Shown here piece by piece: positions 1 through 7,605 of a stretch of DNA of 64,000 nucleotides (the first letter of the stretch is position 1; the number at the start of each line of letters is the position of its first letter). The position numbers were made by a program, and so were the translations under genes. The notes under the pieces are model-generated. The model did not search any database and was not told where the DNA came from. It saw only the letters and a list, made by a program, of their open reading frames with translations. The DNA is from Pseudomonas fontis (GTDB taxonomy: Bacteria > Pseudomonadota > Gammaproteobacteria > Pseudomonadales > Pseudomonadaceae), in NCBI RefSeq assembly GCF_028656955.1, contig NZ_JAMDGY010000011.1, forward strand, positions 62,001 to 126,000, given 5' to 3'.

Positions 1-366
<366 letters not shown>

Positions 367-371
<5 letters not shown>

Positions 372-933
372 CCTTCTCGTCAATCGAAGGCGAAACTGGT
401 GCCGGGGCCTTGCTGACCACGACCATGGCAGGTCGCAGCAGACGCCCGTTGAGCTGATAGCCCTTCTGGAACACCTTGAGCACGCTGTTCGGCTCGACCT
501 CGGCGCTTTCCTGCATGGCCATCGCCTGGTGATGCTCGGCGTTGAACGGTTCGCCGTGCGGGTCGATGGCCTCGAGGTTGTAGCGCTTGAGGGTGTCGTG
601 GAACATCTTCAGGGTCAGCTCGATCCCTTCACGCATCGGACGGATGCTTTCGTCGTCCGGGCTGGACAGCTCCAGGCCGCGCTCCAGGCTATCGATGACC
701 GGCAGCAAGTCGGCAGCGAATTTTTCCAGTGCGAACTTGTGTGCCTTCTCTACATCCTGCTCGGCGCGACGGCGCACGTTTTGCAGGTCAGCAGCCACAC
801 GCAGGGATTGATCCTGGGCCGCCGCCAGTTGCTCTTCGAGCGCCTGTACGCGGGCGCCTACGTCTTCGCTGGCCGCCTCTGCGGACTTGTCAGCGTTCAG
901 ATTCTGTTCATCCAGCATCTGTTCGTCAGCCAT
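367..933 (-). CDS. grpE: Nucleotide exchange factor GrpE
   Basis: GrpE (188 aa) releases ADP from DnaK and acts as a thermosensor of the DnaK-DnaJ system in the cytoplasm. The N-terminal part (about residues 30-75) is acidic and heptad-rich, as expected for the GrpE dimer coiled coil. The C-terminal beta domain carries the family pattern ending in [21 protein letters not shown]. The ATG at 933 ([10 protein letters not shown]) was chosen because it has a strong AGGAGA site just upstream; a longer open frame to 975 has none. The gene order grpE-dnaK is the usual gamma-proteobacterial one. A near-consensus sigma-32 promoter lies about 55 bp upstream of the start. Confidence 0.97.
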
Positions 934-986
934 AAAATCTCTCCTTTCAATTTCATCAGCGAGCTCGACTCGCACGTCTGCCGGGT

Positions 987-1014
987 ATATGGGGTCGTAA
1001 AATCAAGCTTCAAG
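987..1014 (-). promoter_or_regulatory. Heat-shock (sigma-32) promoter of grpE
   Basis: On the minus strand CCCTTGAA (with -35 CTTGAA at 1014-1009) is followed after 14 bp by CCCCATAT (994-987). This is close to the sigma-32 consensus and sits 54 bp upstream of the grpE ATG. Confidence 0.8.
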
Positions 1015-1122
1015 GGCTGGATTTGCGCTGAACCGAATCCGCTCATAACCCCTTGCGATCAAAACGCTCCCGCGCAAAGCGAATCGAACTAAAGGCAAGC
1101 ATTGTCAGCTGATTTAAAAACA

Positions 1123-1138
1123 CTGTATAAATAACCAG
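1123..1138. promoter_or_regulatory. LexA (SOS) box upstream of recN
   Basis: The 16-mer CTGTATAAATAACCAG has the CTG-N10-CAG architecture of a LexA box with an AT-rich centre. It lies 24 bp upstream of the recN start codon. recN is an SOS gene in many bacteria, so placement and motif agree. Confidence 0.8.
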
Positions 1139-1162
1139 ACTTAACGCCTGGGAGCCGCCCCA

Positions 1163-2836
1163 ATGCTGGTGCACCTGTCCGTACACAATTACGCCATCGT
1201 CGAACACCTGGACCTCGAACTCGCCCGCGGGATGAGCGTCATCACCGGTGAAACCGGGGCCGGTAAATCGATCATGCTCGACGCCCTGGGCCTGACCCTG
1301 GGCGATCGTGCCGATAGCGGCGTAGTGCGCCCAGGCGCCGACAAGGCCGACATCCTCGCCACCTTCGACCTGATCGATATCCCCGAAGCCCGCACCTGGC
1401 TGGCTGAGCGCGACCTGGACAGTGACGGCCCCTGTATCCTGCGTCGGGTGATCACCGCTGAGGGCCGCAGCCGCGGCTATATCAATGGCACGCCCTGCCC
1501 GCTCAGCGACCTGAAGGCGCTTGGCGAGCTGCTGATCGACATCCACAGCCAACATGAACACCAGTCGCTGCTCAAAACCGACACGCATCGCCGCCTGCTG
1601 GATGAATATGCCGGGGCCATCGACCTCGCACGCCAGGTACAACTGGCCGCCCAACGCTGGCGCCAGACCCGCCAAGAGCTCGAGCGCCTGTCCAATTCGG
1701 GTGATGAACAACGCGCGCGCCACCAACTGCTCAGCTATCAGTTCGAAGAGCTGGAAAACGTCGCGCTGGGCGAGAACGAACTAGAGCAATTGGAGCAAGA
1801 ACATAAAAACCTGACCAACGCCGAAGCGCTGTTCGGGATTTGCCGCCAGGTGATCGACCACTGCAGCGAAAGCGATTCGGGCAATGTCCTGAGCGCCCTG
1901 ACCGCCAGCCTCAACCGGCTCACCGCCGTACAAAGTGCACCCAAGGCGCTCGGCGAGGCCGTCAACCTGATCGCCAGCGCACAAATTCAGGTCGAGGAAG
2001 CGGTCGGCGAGCTCAATCGCTTCCTCGACAACTTCGACGCCGACCCCGCACGCCTGCAATCCCTTGAGGAACGGCTCGATACGCTCTACACCCTGGCGCG
2101 CAAACATCGCGTTCACCCGAGCGAACTGAGCAACCTGCAACAACGCCTGATGGAAGAGATCGAAAGCCTTAACGCCAATGATGAGTCCATCGAGCGCCTG
2201 GCCGACGAGCTCTCGGCCTACGCCCGCCACTATCACGAGAAAGCCGCGGAGCTAAGCGCATTGCGCCAACAGGCTGCCACCCAGCTCGCCGCCGCCGTGG
2301 AGCAAGAGATCCAACGCCTGGGGATGCCGGGTGGACGTTTCAGCATCGAACTGCACGCCAACTCCAGCGATGACTTGCAGCCCTATGGCCTCGAACTAGT
2401 CGAGCTGCTGGTCAGTGCGAACCCCGGCCAGCCACTCAAAGGCCTCGCCAAGGTCGCCTCTGGCGGCGAACTGTCACGTATCAGCCTGGCCATTCAGGTC
2501 ATCACCGCACAGACCTCGCGCATCCCGACACTGGTCTTTGACGAGGTGGACGTGGGTATCGGCGGCCCAACGGCCGAGATCGTCGGCCAGCTATTGCGCC
2601 GACTGGGTGACCGCGGCCAGGTACTGACCGTGACCCATTTGCCGCAAGTAGCAGCCCAGGGCCATCACCATTTATTTGTGCATAAAGTTCGCAACAGCGA
2701 TGCCACCCACACGGCAGTTGCCAACCTGGGCAAACGTGAGCGGGTAGAAGAAGTTGCGCGCATGCTCGGCGGCATTGACCTGACCAAGGAATCCCTGGCT
2801 CACGCCCGCAAGATGGTGGTGACCAGCAAGGCCTGA
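1163..2836 (+). CDS. recN: DNA repair protein RecN (SMC-like ATPase)
   Basis: RecN (557 aa, normal length) is a cytoplasmic SMC-family ATPase that acts at DNA double-strand breaks in RecA-dependent recombination. Walker A GETGAGKS is at residues 29-36. The central third is a long coiled coil rich in Glu, Leu, Arg and Gln. The ABC-type signature (SGGELSR) is near residue 433 and Walker B (LVFDEVD) near residue 457, followed by the D-loop GIGGPTA. The ATG at 1163 lies 9 bp after GGGAG. A LexA box directly upstream predicts induction by DNA damage. It is convergent with fur, separated by a hairpin at 2863-2884. Confidence 0.97.
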   Translation: MLVHLSVHNYAIVEHLDLELARGMSVITGETGAGKSIMLDALGLTLGDRADSGVVRPGADKADILATFDLIDIPEARTWLAERDLDSDGPCILRRVITAEGRSRGYINGTPCPLSDLKALGELLIDIHSQHEHQSLLKTDTHRRLLDEYAGAIDLARQVQLAAQRWRQTRQELERLSNSGDEQRARHQLLSYQFEELENVALGENELEQLEQEHKNLTNAEALFGICRQVIDHCSESDSGNVLSALTASLNRLTAVQSAPKALGEAVNLIASAQIQVEEAVGELNRFLDNFDADPARLQSLEERLDTLYTLARKHRVHPSELSNLQQRLMEEIESLNANDESIERLADELSAYARHYHEKAAELSALRQQAATQLAAAVEQEIQRLGMPGGRFSIELHANSSDDLQPYGLELVELLVSANPGQPLKGLAKVASGGELSRISLAIQVITAQTSRIPTLVFDEVDVGIGGPTAEIVGQLLRRLGDRGQVLTVTHLPQVAAQGHHHLFVHKVRNSDATHTAVANLGKRERVEEVARMLGGIDLTKESLAHARKMVVTSKA

Positions 2837-2862
2837 TTCAAACCCCTCCCCCAGAAAGCACA

Positions 2863-2884
2863 AAGGCGACCCCAGGGTCGCCTT
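2863..2884. terminator. Hairpin between convergent recN and fur
   Basis: A 9-bp perfect stem (AAGGCGACC / GGTCGCCTT) with a 4-nt loop lies between the two convergent stop codons. There is only a short T run on either side, so it is probably a bidirectional but imperfect intrinsic terminator. Confidence 0.6.
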
Positions 2885-2903
2885 CAGTGCTTGATACTGA
2901 CGC

Positions 2904-3308
2904 TTACTTCTTCTTGCGTACGTACAGCACGAGATTGTGGTCCACCAGCTCGAAGCCGTGCTCAGCCACAATTTCCTTTTGACGCTTTTCAATCTCGGAG
3001 TCGAAGAACTCGATGACTTCGCCGGATTCCACGTTGACCATATGGTCGTGGTGGCCGCCGTCTGCCAGTTCGAAGACCGCGTGACCGCCATCAAAGTTAT
3101 GACGCACAACAAGGCCAGCAGCCTCGAACTGGGTCAGAACGCGATAAACGGTCGCTAGGCCAACGTCCTCACCAGCCTCCATCAATGCCTTGTAAACATC
3201 CTCGGCACTCATGTGACGCTGCTCGGTAGAGTCGAGCATCTGTAGAATTTTGACTCGAGGCAGGGTCACCTTGAGACCGGCTTTGCGTAATTCGCTATTT
3301 TCAACCAT
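2904..3308 (-). CDS. fur: Ferric uptake regulator Fur
   Basis: Fur (134 aa) is the Fe(II)-dependent repressor that binds 19-bp Fur boxes. The N-terminal winged helix starts MVENSELRKAGLKVTLPRVK, and the metal-binding motif HHDHMVNVESGEVIEFF follows at about residue 86. The protein ends in a lysine tail and lacks the C-terminal CXXC of E. coli Fur, as Pseudomonas Fur proteins do. The ATG at 3308 was chosen over a longer upstream frame because it gives the conserved length. The gene is divergent from bamE. Likely targets in this window are the Fur-like boxes at 23.8 kb and 38.5 kb. Confidence 0.97.
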   Translation of the reverse strand: MVENSELRKAGLKVTLPRVKILQMLDSTEQRHMSAEDVYKALMEAGEDVGLATVYRVLTQFEAAGLVVRHNFDGGHAVFELADGGHHDHMVNVESGEVIEFFDSEIEKRQKEIVAEHGFELVDHNLVLYVRKKK

Positions 3309-3332
3309 GGTCAGCTTTCTCGCCGATGCTGC

Positions 3333-3361
3333 TTCGCAGCTTCTCTGAATACGGGTATGAT
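3333..3361 (+). promoter_or_regulatory. Candidate sigma-70 promoter of bamE
   Basis: TTCGCA (3333-3338) and TATGAT (3356-3361) are spaced by 17 bp, 44 bp ahead of the bamE ATG, in the fur/bamE divergent region. The -35 matches TTGACA at four of six positions. Motif evidence only. Confidence 0.4.
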
Positions 3362-3405
3362 CGGGGTTTACGTTGTCCAGCCAAGATAGTGGAAGTCGCC
3401 CACCG

Positions 3406-3930
3406 ATGCAAAACACCAAGCTCTTGCTAACCAGCCTCACCTTCGTGGGACTGCTCGCACTCGCCGGTTGCTCGTTCCCCGGGGTTTACAAAATCGACAT
3501 CCAGCAGGGCAATGTCGTCACACAGGACATGATAGACCAATTGCGCCCGGGAATGACCCGCCGGCAAGTACGGTTTATCATGGGCAACCCGCTGATTCAG
3601 GATACCTTCCACACCAATCGGTGGGATTACCTGTACAGCCTGCAGCCAGGTGGCGGTCAGCGTCAGCAAGAACGCATGAGTGTGTTCTTCAACGCCAATG
3701 ACCAGCTCGCCAACCTGTCCGGTGACTTCATGCCAGGCGTAAGCCGTGACCAGGAAATCCTCGGCAACGAAAGCAGCACGACGGTCAACCCGGCCCAAGG
3801 CGCCGAGCAGCCGGTCAAGGCAACCCCGGCCAAGCCAGGCTCGCTGGAAGAAAAAATCCAGCGCGACGTCGATACCATCGAAGTCATGCCGGTTCCGGTG
3901 CAACAGCCGCTGGACACCTCGCCGCAGTAA
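3406..3930 (+). CDS. bamE: Outer membrane assembly lipoprotein BamE (OmlA)
   Basis: This 174-aa lipoprotein belongs to the BamE/SmpA/OmlA family, an accessory subunit of the BAM complex that inserts beta-barrel proteins into the outer membrane. A type II signal peptide ends in lipobox LALAGC with the lipidated Cys at residue 22. The BamE fold core follows ([19 protein letters not shown], then a WDYLY segment). The C-terminal 60 residues are a Pro/Ala/Gln-rich, probably disordered extension. The ATG at 3406 was chosen because it starts the signal peptide; an earlier TTG would add 11 residues. Divergence from fur is the usual Pseudomonas arrangement. An intrinsic terminator follows at 3947. Confidence 0.95.
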   Translation: MQNTKLLLTSLTFVGLLALAGCSFPGVYKIDIQQGNVVTQDMIDQLRPGMTRRQVRFIMGNPLIQDTFHTNRWDYLYSLQPGGGQRQQERMSVFFNANDQLANLSGDFMPGVSRDQEILGNESSTTVNPAQGAEQPVKATPAKPGSLEEKIQRDVDTIEVMPVPVQQPLDTSPQ

Positions 3931-3946
3931 CCGCTGCGTAGCGCAT

Positions 3947-3976
3947 AAAAAAGCCCGGACTTGTCCGGGCTTTTTT
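3947..3976. terminator. Bidirectional rho-independent terminator, bamE / ratA
   Basis: A stem AGCCCGGA / TCCGGGCT with a 4-nt loop is flanked by A6 on the left and T6 on the right. It can terminate both bamE (+) and ratA (-). Confidence 0.9.
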
Positions 3977-3994
3977 GTGGCCGCTTGTTTCTAC

Positions 3995-4429
3995 TCAACT
4001 GCTGAGTTGCTTGGCACGCTGACAGAATGCATCCACCAAAGTGTTGGCCGCCTGATTGAACAGCGGCCCCAGCGTTGCGCGCACCAGTGGCCCGGCGTAG
4101 TCAAAGGACAAATCCAGGCTGATCTTGCAGGCCTTCTCCCCCAATGGCTTGAAAACCCAGATGCCGTGCAGCTGGGTGAACGGTCCTTCTTCCAGGTTCA
4201 TTTCGATGGATTGCCCCGGCACCAGCACGTTACGGGTAACAAATTGCTGGCTCATGCCCCCTTTGGCCACCTCCAACCGTGCCCGCATGTGCGTGTCACT
4301 CGACTCCATCACGGTACTTGCCGAACACCACGGCAGAAACTCCGGATAACGCGCCACATCGTTGACCAGGTCGTAGAGCACCTGGGCAGGGTAAGGCAGC
4401 AGGGCCGAACGTTGAATATGAGTAGTCAT
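3995..4429 (-). CDS. ratA: RatA / Coq10-like SRPBCC-family protein
   Basis: This 144-aa protein is a START/SRPBCC-fold (polyketide cyclase-like) member of the RatA/YfjG/Coq10 group. The best supported family role is binding a hydrophobic ligand, with ubiquinone chaperoning by Coq10 homologues. E. coli RatA has been described as an inhibitor of 70S ribosome assembly. The N-terminal motif LVNDVARYPEFLPWC and the C-terminal FNQAANTLVDAFCQRAK are diagnostic. The ATG at 4429 is 7 bp from the stop of the upstream transporter gene, so the two probably share a transcript. The small partner gene rnfH (ratB), often beside ratA, is not present here. Confidence 0.9.
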   Translation of the reverse strand: MTTHIQRSALLPYPAQVLYDLVNDVARYPEFLPWCSASTVMESSDTHMRARLEVAKGGMSQQFVTRNVLVPGQSIEMNLEEGPFTQLHGIWVFKPLGEKACKISLDLSFDYAGPLVRATLGPLFNQAANTLVDAFCQRAKQLSS

Positions 4430-4436
4430 CGAGGCG

Positions 4437-5840
4437 TCATTTCCAAAGCTGAGCGGCAAACACAACCAGAATGCCGAGGGGCGCCACATAGCGCATCAAG
4501 AAAAAGGTAAAAGCAAACAACAGCGGGCTGCGCATGTTCAGTTCGTCACGCACAGTCTCACGACCCATGATCCAGCCGGCGAAAATCACGAAACACAAGC
4601 CACCCAATGGCAGCATGATCCGGGAAGTGAAGAAATCGATCACCCCGAAGAAATCCAGCCCGGTCGTAGCACCCCACTGGTAGAGGTGCATGCCGGTTTC
4701 ATCGCTCACAAAGAATCGAGCCTGTTGCCAGATATTGAACGAAAACACCGTACCCAAGCCCACCAGCCAGCAACTGAATGCCAGGCCTGCGGTGATCCAT
4801 AGCCGGCGCACGCCGGTACGCTCAACCAGGTAGGCGACCATCGGCTCCAGCAGTGAAATGGCCGAACTCCATGCCGCAACTGCCACTAGAACAAAGAATA
4901 CGACGCCCATCAACTGGCCGAAGGCCACATTACCGAAGGCAAAAGGCAGCGCGACGAACATCAACCCTGGCCCTTCACTGGGGTTCAAGCCTGCCGCAAA
5001 GACGATCGGGAACAACGCCAGCCCCGCCAGCAACGAGACAAAGGTGTCCAGTAGCGCGACCACCACGATGGTGCCACTGATAGACGCGTTTTTCGGCATG
5101 TAGGCGCCGTAGATCAGCAGCGAACCCACCCCCACGCTCAAGGAGAAGAACGCGTGCCCCATCGCCGGCAACAAGCCGTCGAGCAGGCGCGAAGTGTCGA
5201 AATCGAACATGAAGTGGACACCTTGCATGAAGTGTCCGGTCGTCAGGCTGTAGCCCAGCAGCATCAGCAACAGCACGAACAGCAACGGCATCATGATCCG
5301 CAGGCTGCGTTCCAGCCCCCCAACCACACCTCGCGCAATCACCACCGCCGACAACAGCATGAACACCGTGTGCCAGAGCACCAGGCGCCATGGGTCGCTG
5401 ATCACATTGTTGAAGTAGGCGCCCACCTGATCGGCCGTGACGCCCTGGAAGTCGCCGCGCCCCATGTCGAGGATGTAATCGAACGACCAGCCGCCCACCA
5501 CACTGTAGAAAGACAGGATCAGCAGCGCCGTGAGCATGCCAGCGAAGGCCCACCACGACCAGCGCGGAGAATGCCCGGACTCAAGCGCCAGGTCACGCAG
5601 GGCATTGGCCGGGCTTTGCCGGGTACGTCGGCCGATCAGCGTTTCGGCCAGCATCACCGGAATGCCGATCAACGCGATACAGGCGAGGAATACCAGCACA
5701 AATGCGCCACCGCCGTAGACGCCGACCATGTAGGGAAACTTCCAGATGCTCCCCAGGCCCACCGCGGCGCCGGTTGCCGCCAGCACGAATACCCAGCGAC
5801 TGGCCCAGCCACCATGGACAGAAACCTTGTCCGTCGACAT
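4437..5840 (-). CDS. Sodium-dependent transporter, NSS (SNF) family
   Basis: This 467-aa integral membrane protein belongs to the neurotransmitter:sodium symporter family. The first transmembrane helix holds the Na+/substrate signature [19 protein letters not shown] (about residues 20-38). About 11-12 hydrophobic segments follow, which is the bacterial NSS norm. Bacterial members import amino acids or related compounds with Na+; the substrate cannot be read from the sequence. The ATG at 5840 begins [16 protein letters not shown]; a longer frame to 5888 lacks a ribosome site. It is divergent from smpB and only 7 bp ahead of ratA. Confidence 0.9.
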   Translation of the reverse strand: MSTDKVSVHGGWASRWVFVLAATGAAVGLGSIWKFPYMVGVYGGGAFVLVFLACIALIGIPVMLAETLIGRRTRQSPANALRDLALESGHSPRWSWWAFAGMLTALLILSFYSVVGGWSFDYILDMGRGDFQGVTADQVGAYFNNVISDPWRLVLWHTVFMLLSAVVIARGVVGGLERSLRIMMPLLFVLLLMLLGYSLTTGHFMQGVHFMFDFDTSRLLDGLLPAMGHAFFSLSVGVGSLLIYGAYMPKNASISGTIVVVALLDTFVSLLAGLALFPIVFAAGLNPSEGPGLMFVALPFAFGNVAFGQLMGVVFFVLVAVAAWSSAISLLEPMVAYLVERTGVRRLWITAGLAFSCWLVGLGTVFSFNIWQQARFFVSDETGMHLYQWGATTGLDFFGVIDFFTSRIMLPLGGLCFVIFAGWIMGRETVRDELNMRSPLLFAFTFFLMRYVAPLGILVVFAAQLWK

Positions 5841-5940
5841 CAACACGCTCAACTTAGGAAAAAAGAGCGCGCATTGTCCGGGATTCACTACTGCGGCTCA
5901 AGCGCACTGCTACCCCGTAGCCGTCAGCGCAACTCCTGCC

Positions 5941-5946
5941 TATAAT
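5941..5946 (+). promoter_or_regulatory. Candidate -10 element of smpB, very close to the ATG
   Basis: A perfect TATAAT ends 9 bp before the smpB ATG (5956), and no ribosome-binding site lies between them. No good -35 is visible 17 bp upstream. If used, it would give a nearly leaderless mRNA. Confidence 0.35.
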
Positions 5947-5955
5947 GCCGCCCCT

Positions 5956-6438
5956 ATGGCTAAACAAACGAAACATCCGACAGGGACCATCGCGCAGAAC
6001 AAAAAGGCGCGTCACGATTACTTCATCGAGCATAAATTCGAGGCCGGATTGGTCCTGTCCGGTTGGGAAGTAAAAAGTCTGCGTGCCGGCAAGGCGCATC
6101 TGGTGGACAGCTATGTGGTACTGAAGGATGGCGAAGCCTGGCTGATGGGCAGCCATATCACGCCGCTGACAGCCGCTAGCACCCACGTCATCGCCGACCC
6201 GACCCGTACCCGCAAACTGCTGCTCAACCGCCGCGAGCTCGAGCGCCTGCATGCTGCCGTGCAGCAGAAGGGTTACACCTGCGTGGCATTGTCGATCTAC
6301 TGGAGCAAGCACTTGATCAAGTGCGAGATTGCGCTCGGTAAAGGCAAGAAGGAATACGACAAGCGCGATACCGAGCGTGAACGTGATTCCAACCGCGAGC
6401 TGCAACGCGCGGTACGCAACAAAGGCAAGGAAGACTAA
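5956..6438 (+). CDS. smpB: SsrA-binding protein SmpB
   Basis: SmpB (160 aa) binds the tRNA-like domain of tmRNA and delivers it to stalled ribosomes for trans-translation. Conserved segments are [27 protein letters not shown] split over the OB-fold, AHLVDSYV, and the basic tail [16 protein letters not shown], which enters the empty mRNA channel. The ATG at 5956 ([10 protein letters not shown]) matches the family start, although the open frame extends upstream. Its RNA partner ssrA is encoded 9.3 kb further right, beyond the lactate locus. Confidence 0.97.
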   Translation: MAKQTKHPTGTIAQNKKARHDYFIEHKFEAGLVLSGWEVKSLRAGKAHLVDSYVVLKDGEAWLMGSHITPLTAASTHVIADPTRTRKLLLNRRELERLHAAVQQKGYTCVALSIYWSKHLIKCEIALGKGKKEYDKRDTERERDSNRELQRAVRNKGKED

Positions 6439-6465
6439 GGCCTGACAGCCAGACGTTGAACCTGT

Positions 6466-6488
6466 GAGAGCTGGCATTGCCAGCTCTC
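6466..6488 (+). terminator. Hairpin after smpB
   Basis: A 9-bp perfect stem GAGAGCTGG / CCAGCTCTC with loop CATTG lies 27 bp after the smpB stop. There is no U-tract, and it abuts the REP element, so termination is plausible but unproven. Confidence 0.5.
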
Positions 6489-6578
6489 TGTAGCCGCTGC
6501 CGTCAGGCTGCGCTCGCCTGCGTAGCAGGCGCCGCCTTTGGGAGCGGGCTCCAGCGCAGCCTGTCGGCAGCGGCTACA
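6489..6578. repeat. REP-type inverted repeat (BIME-like)
   Basis: Two 25-nt arms (6489-6513 and 6554-6578, starting TGTAGCCGCTGCCG) are inverted with a single mismatch. The 40-nt spacer contains a further small hairpin (GCCTG/CAGGC, 6516-6530). It lies between convergent smpB and lldR, the usual site for Pseudomonas repetitive extragenic palindromes. Confidence 0.85.
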
Positions 6579-6584
6579 AGTAGC

Positions 6585-7352
6585 TCAACGGCCCTTGCGC
6601 CGCTCTGCTCGCGCTTCGCGCTGAACCTCCTGACGCACCTCCTCCAGCACCTCCTGCACATACAGAATGTGCCGGCTCGACACCGCTCGGGCATCTTCGG
6701 CGCGCCCTTCGACAATCGCCAGGTACAGCTCTCGATGCTGGGAAATCAGCATGTCGCGGGTTTCACTGCGCTGCTTGTACATGCCGCCAATGTTGGTCAC
6801 CACATTGCGCTTGAGCAGATCGAACAGGCCGCGAATGGTGTGCAGCAGCACCGCGTTGTGGCTGGCCTCGGCTATCGCCAGGTGAAAACGTGCATCAGCC
6901 ATGCCCTCTTCCGCCCGGCTGACTTCATCGACCCGGCTATAGCAGTCCTGCAACGCGTCGAATGCCGCCTTGAGCCGGTCGCGATCAACCGAGGTTGCGC
7001 GTATCGCCGCGTAATAGGCGCATGACGCTTCCAGCGTGTGACGAAACTCCAGCAGGTCACGCTGCGCTTCCGGATTGCATTCAAGCAACTGCAACAGCGG
7101 ATCGCTGAACGTCGTGCCCAGCGCCTCGGCCACATAATTGCCGCCGCCCTGCCGGCTGACCAGCAGCCCTTTGGCCACCAGTTTCTGGATCGCCTCACGC
7201 AGCGAAGGCCGCGATACGCCGAACTGCTCCGCCAACGCGCGCTCAGCAGGCAGCCGCTCACCGGCCGTCAAGGAGCCTTCAAGAATCATCCCCTCAAGCC
7301 GCTCGACAATATCGTCGGACAAACGGCGCTGGCGGACCTGGTCGAAAACCAT
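6585..7352 (-). CDS. lldR: Lactate-responsive repressor LldR (GntR/FadR family)
   Basis: This 255-aa regulator has an N-terminal GntR winged helix (VSRPSLREAIQKLVAKGLL near residue 50) and a C-terminal FCD ligand-binding domain (residues about 90-235, with the FHLAIAEASHN metal/ligand helix). It is divergent from lldP and the lactate oxidation genes, and LldR proteins repress such operons until lactate binds. A FadR-type operator lies in the lldP leader. The ATG at 7352 was chosen with GGAG 8 bp upstream; a GTG one codon earlier is possible. Identity as LldR rather than another FCD regulator rests largely on context. Confidence 0.9.
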   Translation of the reverse strand: MVFDQVRQRRLSDDIVERLEGMILEGSLTAGERLPAERALAEQFGVSRPSLREAIQKLVAKGLLVSRQGGGNYVAEALGTTFSDPLLQLLECNPEAQRDLLEFRHTLEASCAYYAAIRATSVDRDRLKAAFDALQDCYSRVDEVSRAEEGMADARFHLAIAEASHNAVLLHTIRGLFDLLKRNVVTNIGGMYKQRSETRDMLISQHRELYLAIVEGRAEDARAVSSRHILYVQEVLEEVRQEVQREARAERRKGR

Positions 7353-7496
7353 CACATGCTCTCCACAATCCCGGGTGCTTACGGGGCCGTCTATTCTGGC
7401 CTATCCGCGCTTGCCCCACACCCTCCAGTTGGCAAATTTCCTTACCCCTCAGTCGCCCCTTCCCACGGCATTCGAAAAAAGTTTTGCCGAGGCAAA

Positions 7497-7526
7497 TTGA
7501 CACACCCACAGCGAGGCTTTTAACCT
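7497..7526 (+). promoter_or_regulatory. Candidate promoter of the lldP operon
   Basis: A perfect TTGACA (7497-7502) is followed after 18 bp by a weak TAACCT (7521-7526). A start near 7533 would leave the LldR-like operator inside the leader. Confidence 0.45.
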
Positions 7527-7543
7527 AGCGCCTCGACATTGTA

Positions 7544-7560
7544 AATTGGTATTACCAATT
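7544..7560. promoter_or_regulatory. Likely LldR operator
   Basis: The 17-bp perfect inverted repeat AATTGGT-ATT-ACCAATT fits the FadR-subfamily operator pattern TNGTNNNACNA. It lies between the candidate lldP promoter and the lldP start, next to a gene for an FCD-type GntR regulator. Confidence 0.75.
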
Positions 7561-7581
7561 ATCCAATGCCAGTGCCTGACC

Positions 7582-7589
7582 AACAACAA
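7582..7589 (+). promoter_or_regulatory. Possible Hfq/Crc catabolite-control (CA) motif in the lldP leader
   Basis: AACAACAA matches the AAnAAnAA motif bound by Hfq with Crc in pseudomonads. It sits immediately 5' of the lldP ribosome site (AGGGG, 7592-7596) and 16 bp before the ATG. The position is right for translational repression. Confidence 0.5.
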
Positions 7590-7605
7590 TTAGGGGCCAC
7601 CCCAT

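Noticed and set aside
5746..5955. Longer N-terminus of SmpB
   Set aside because: The upstream frame codes for no SmpB-like residues and overlaps the divergent transporter gene; the conserved protein starts at 5956.
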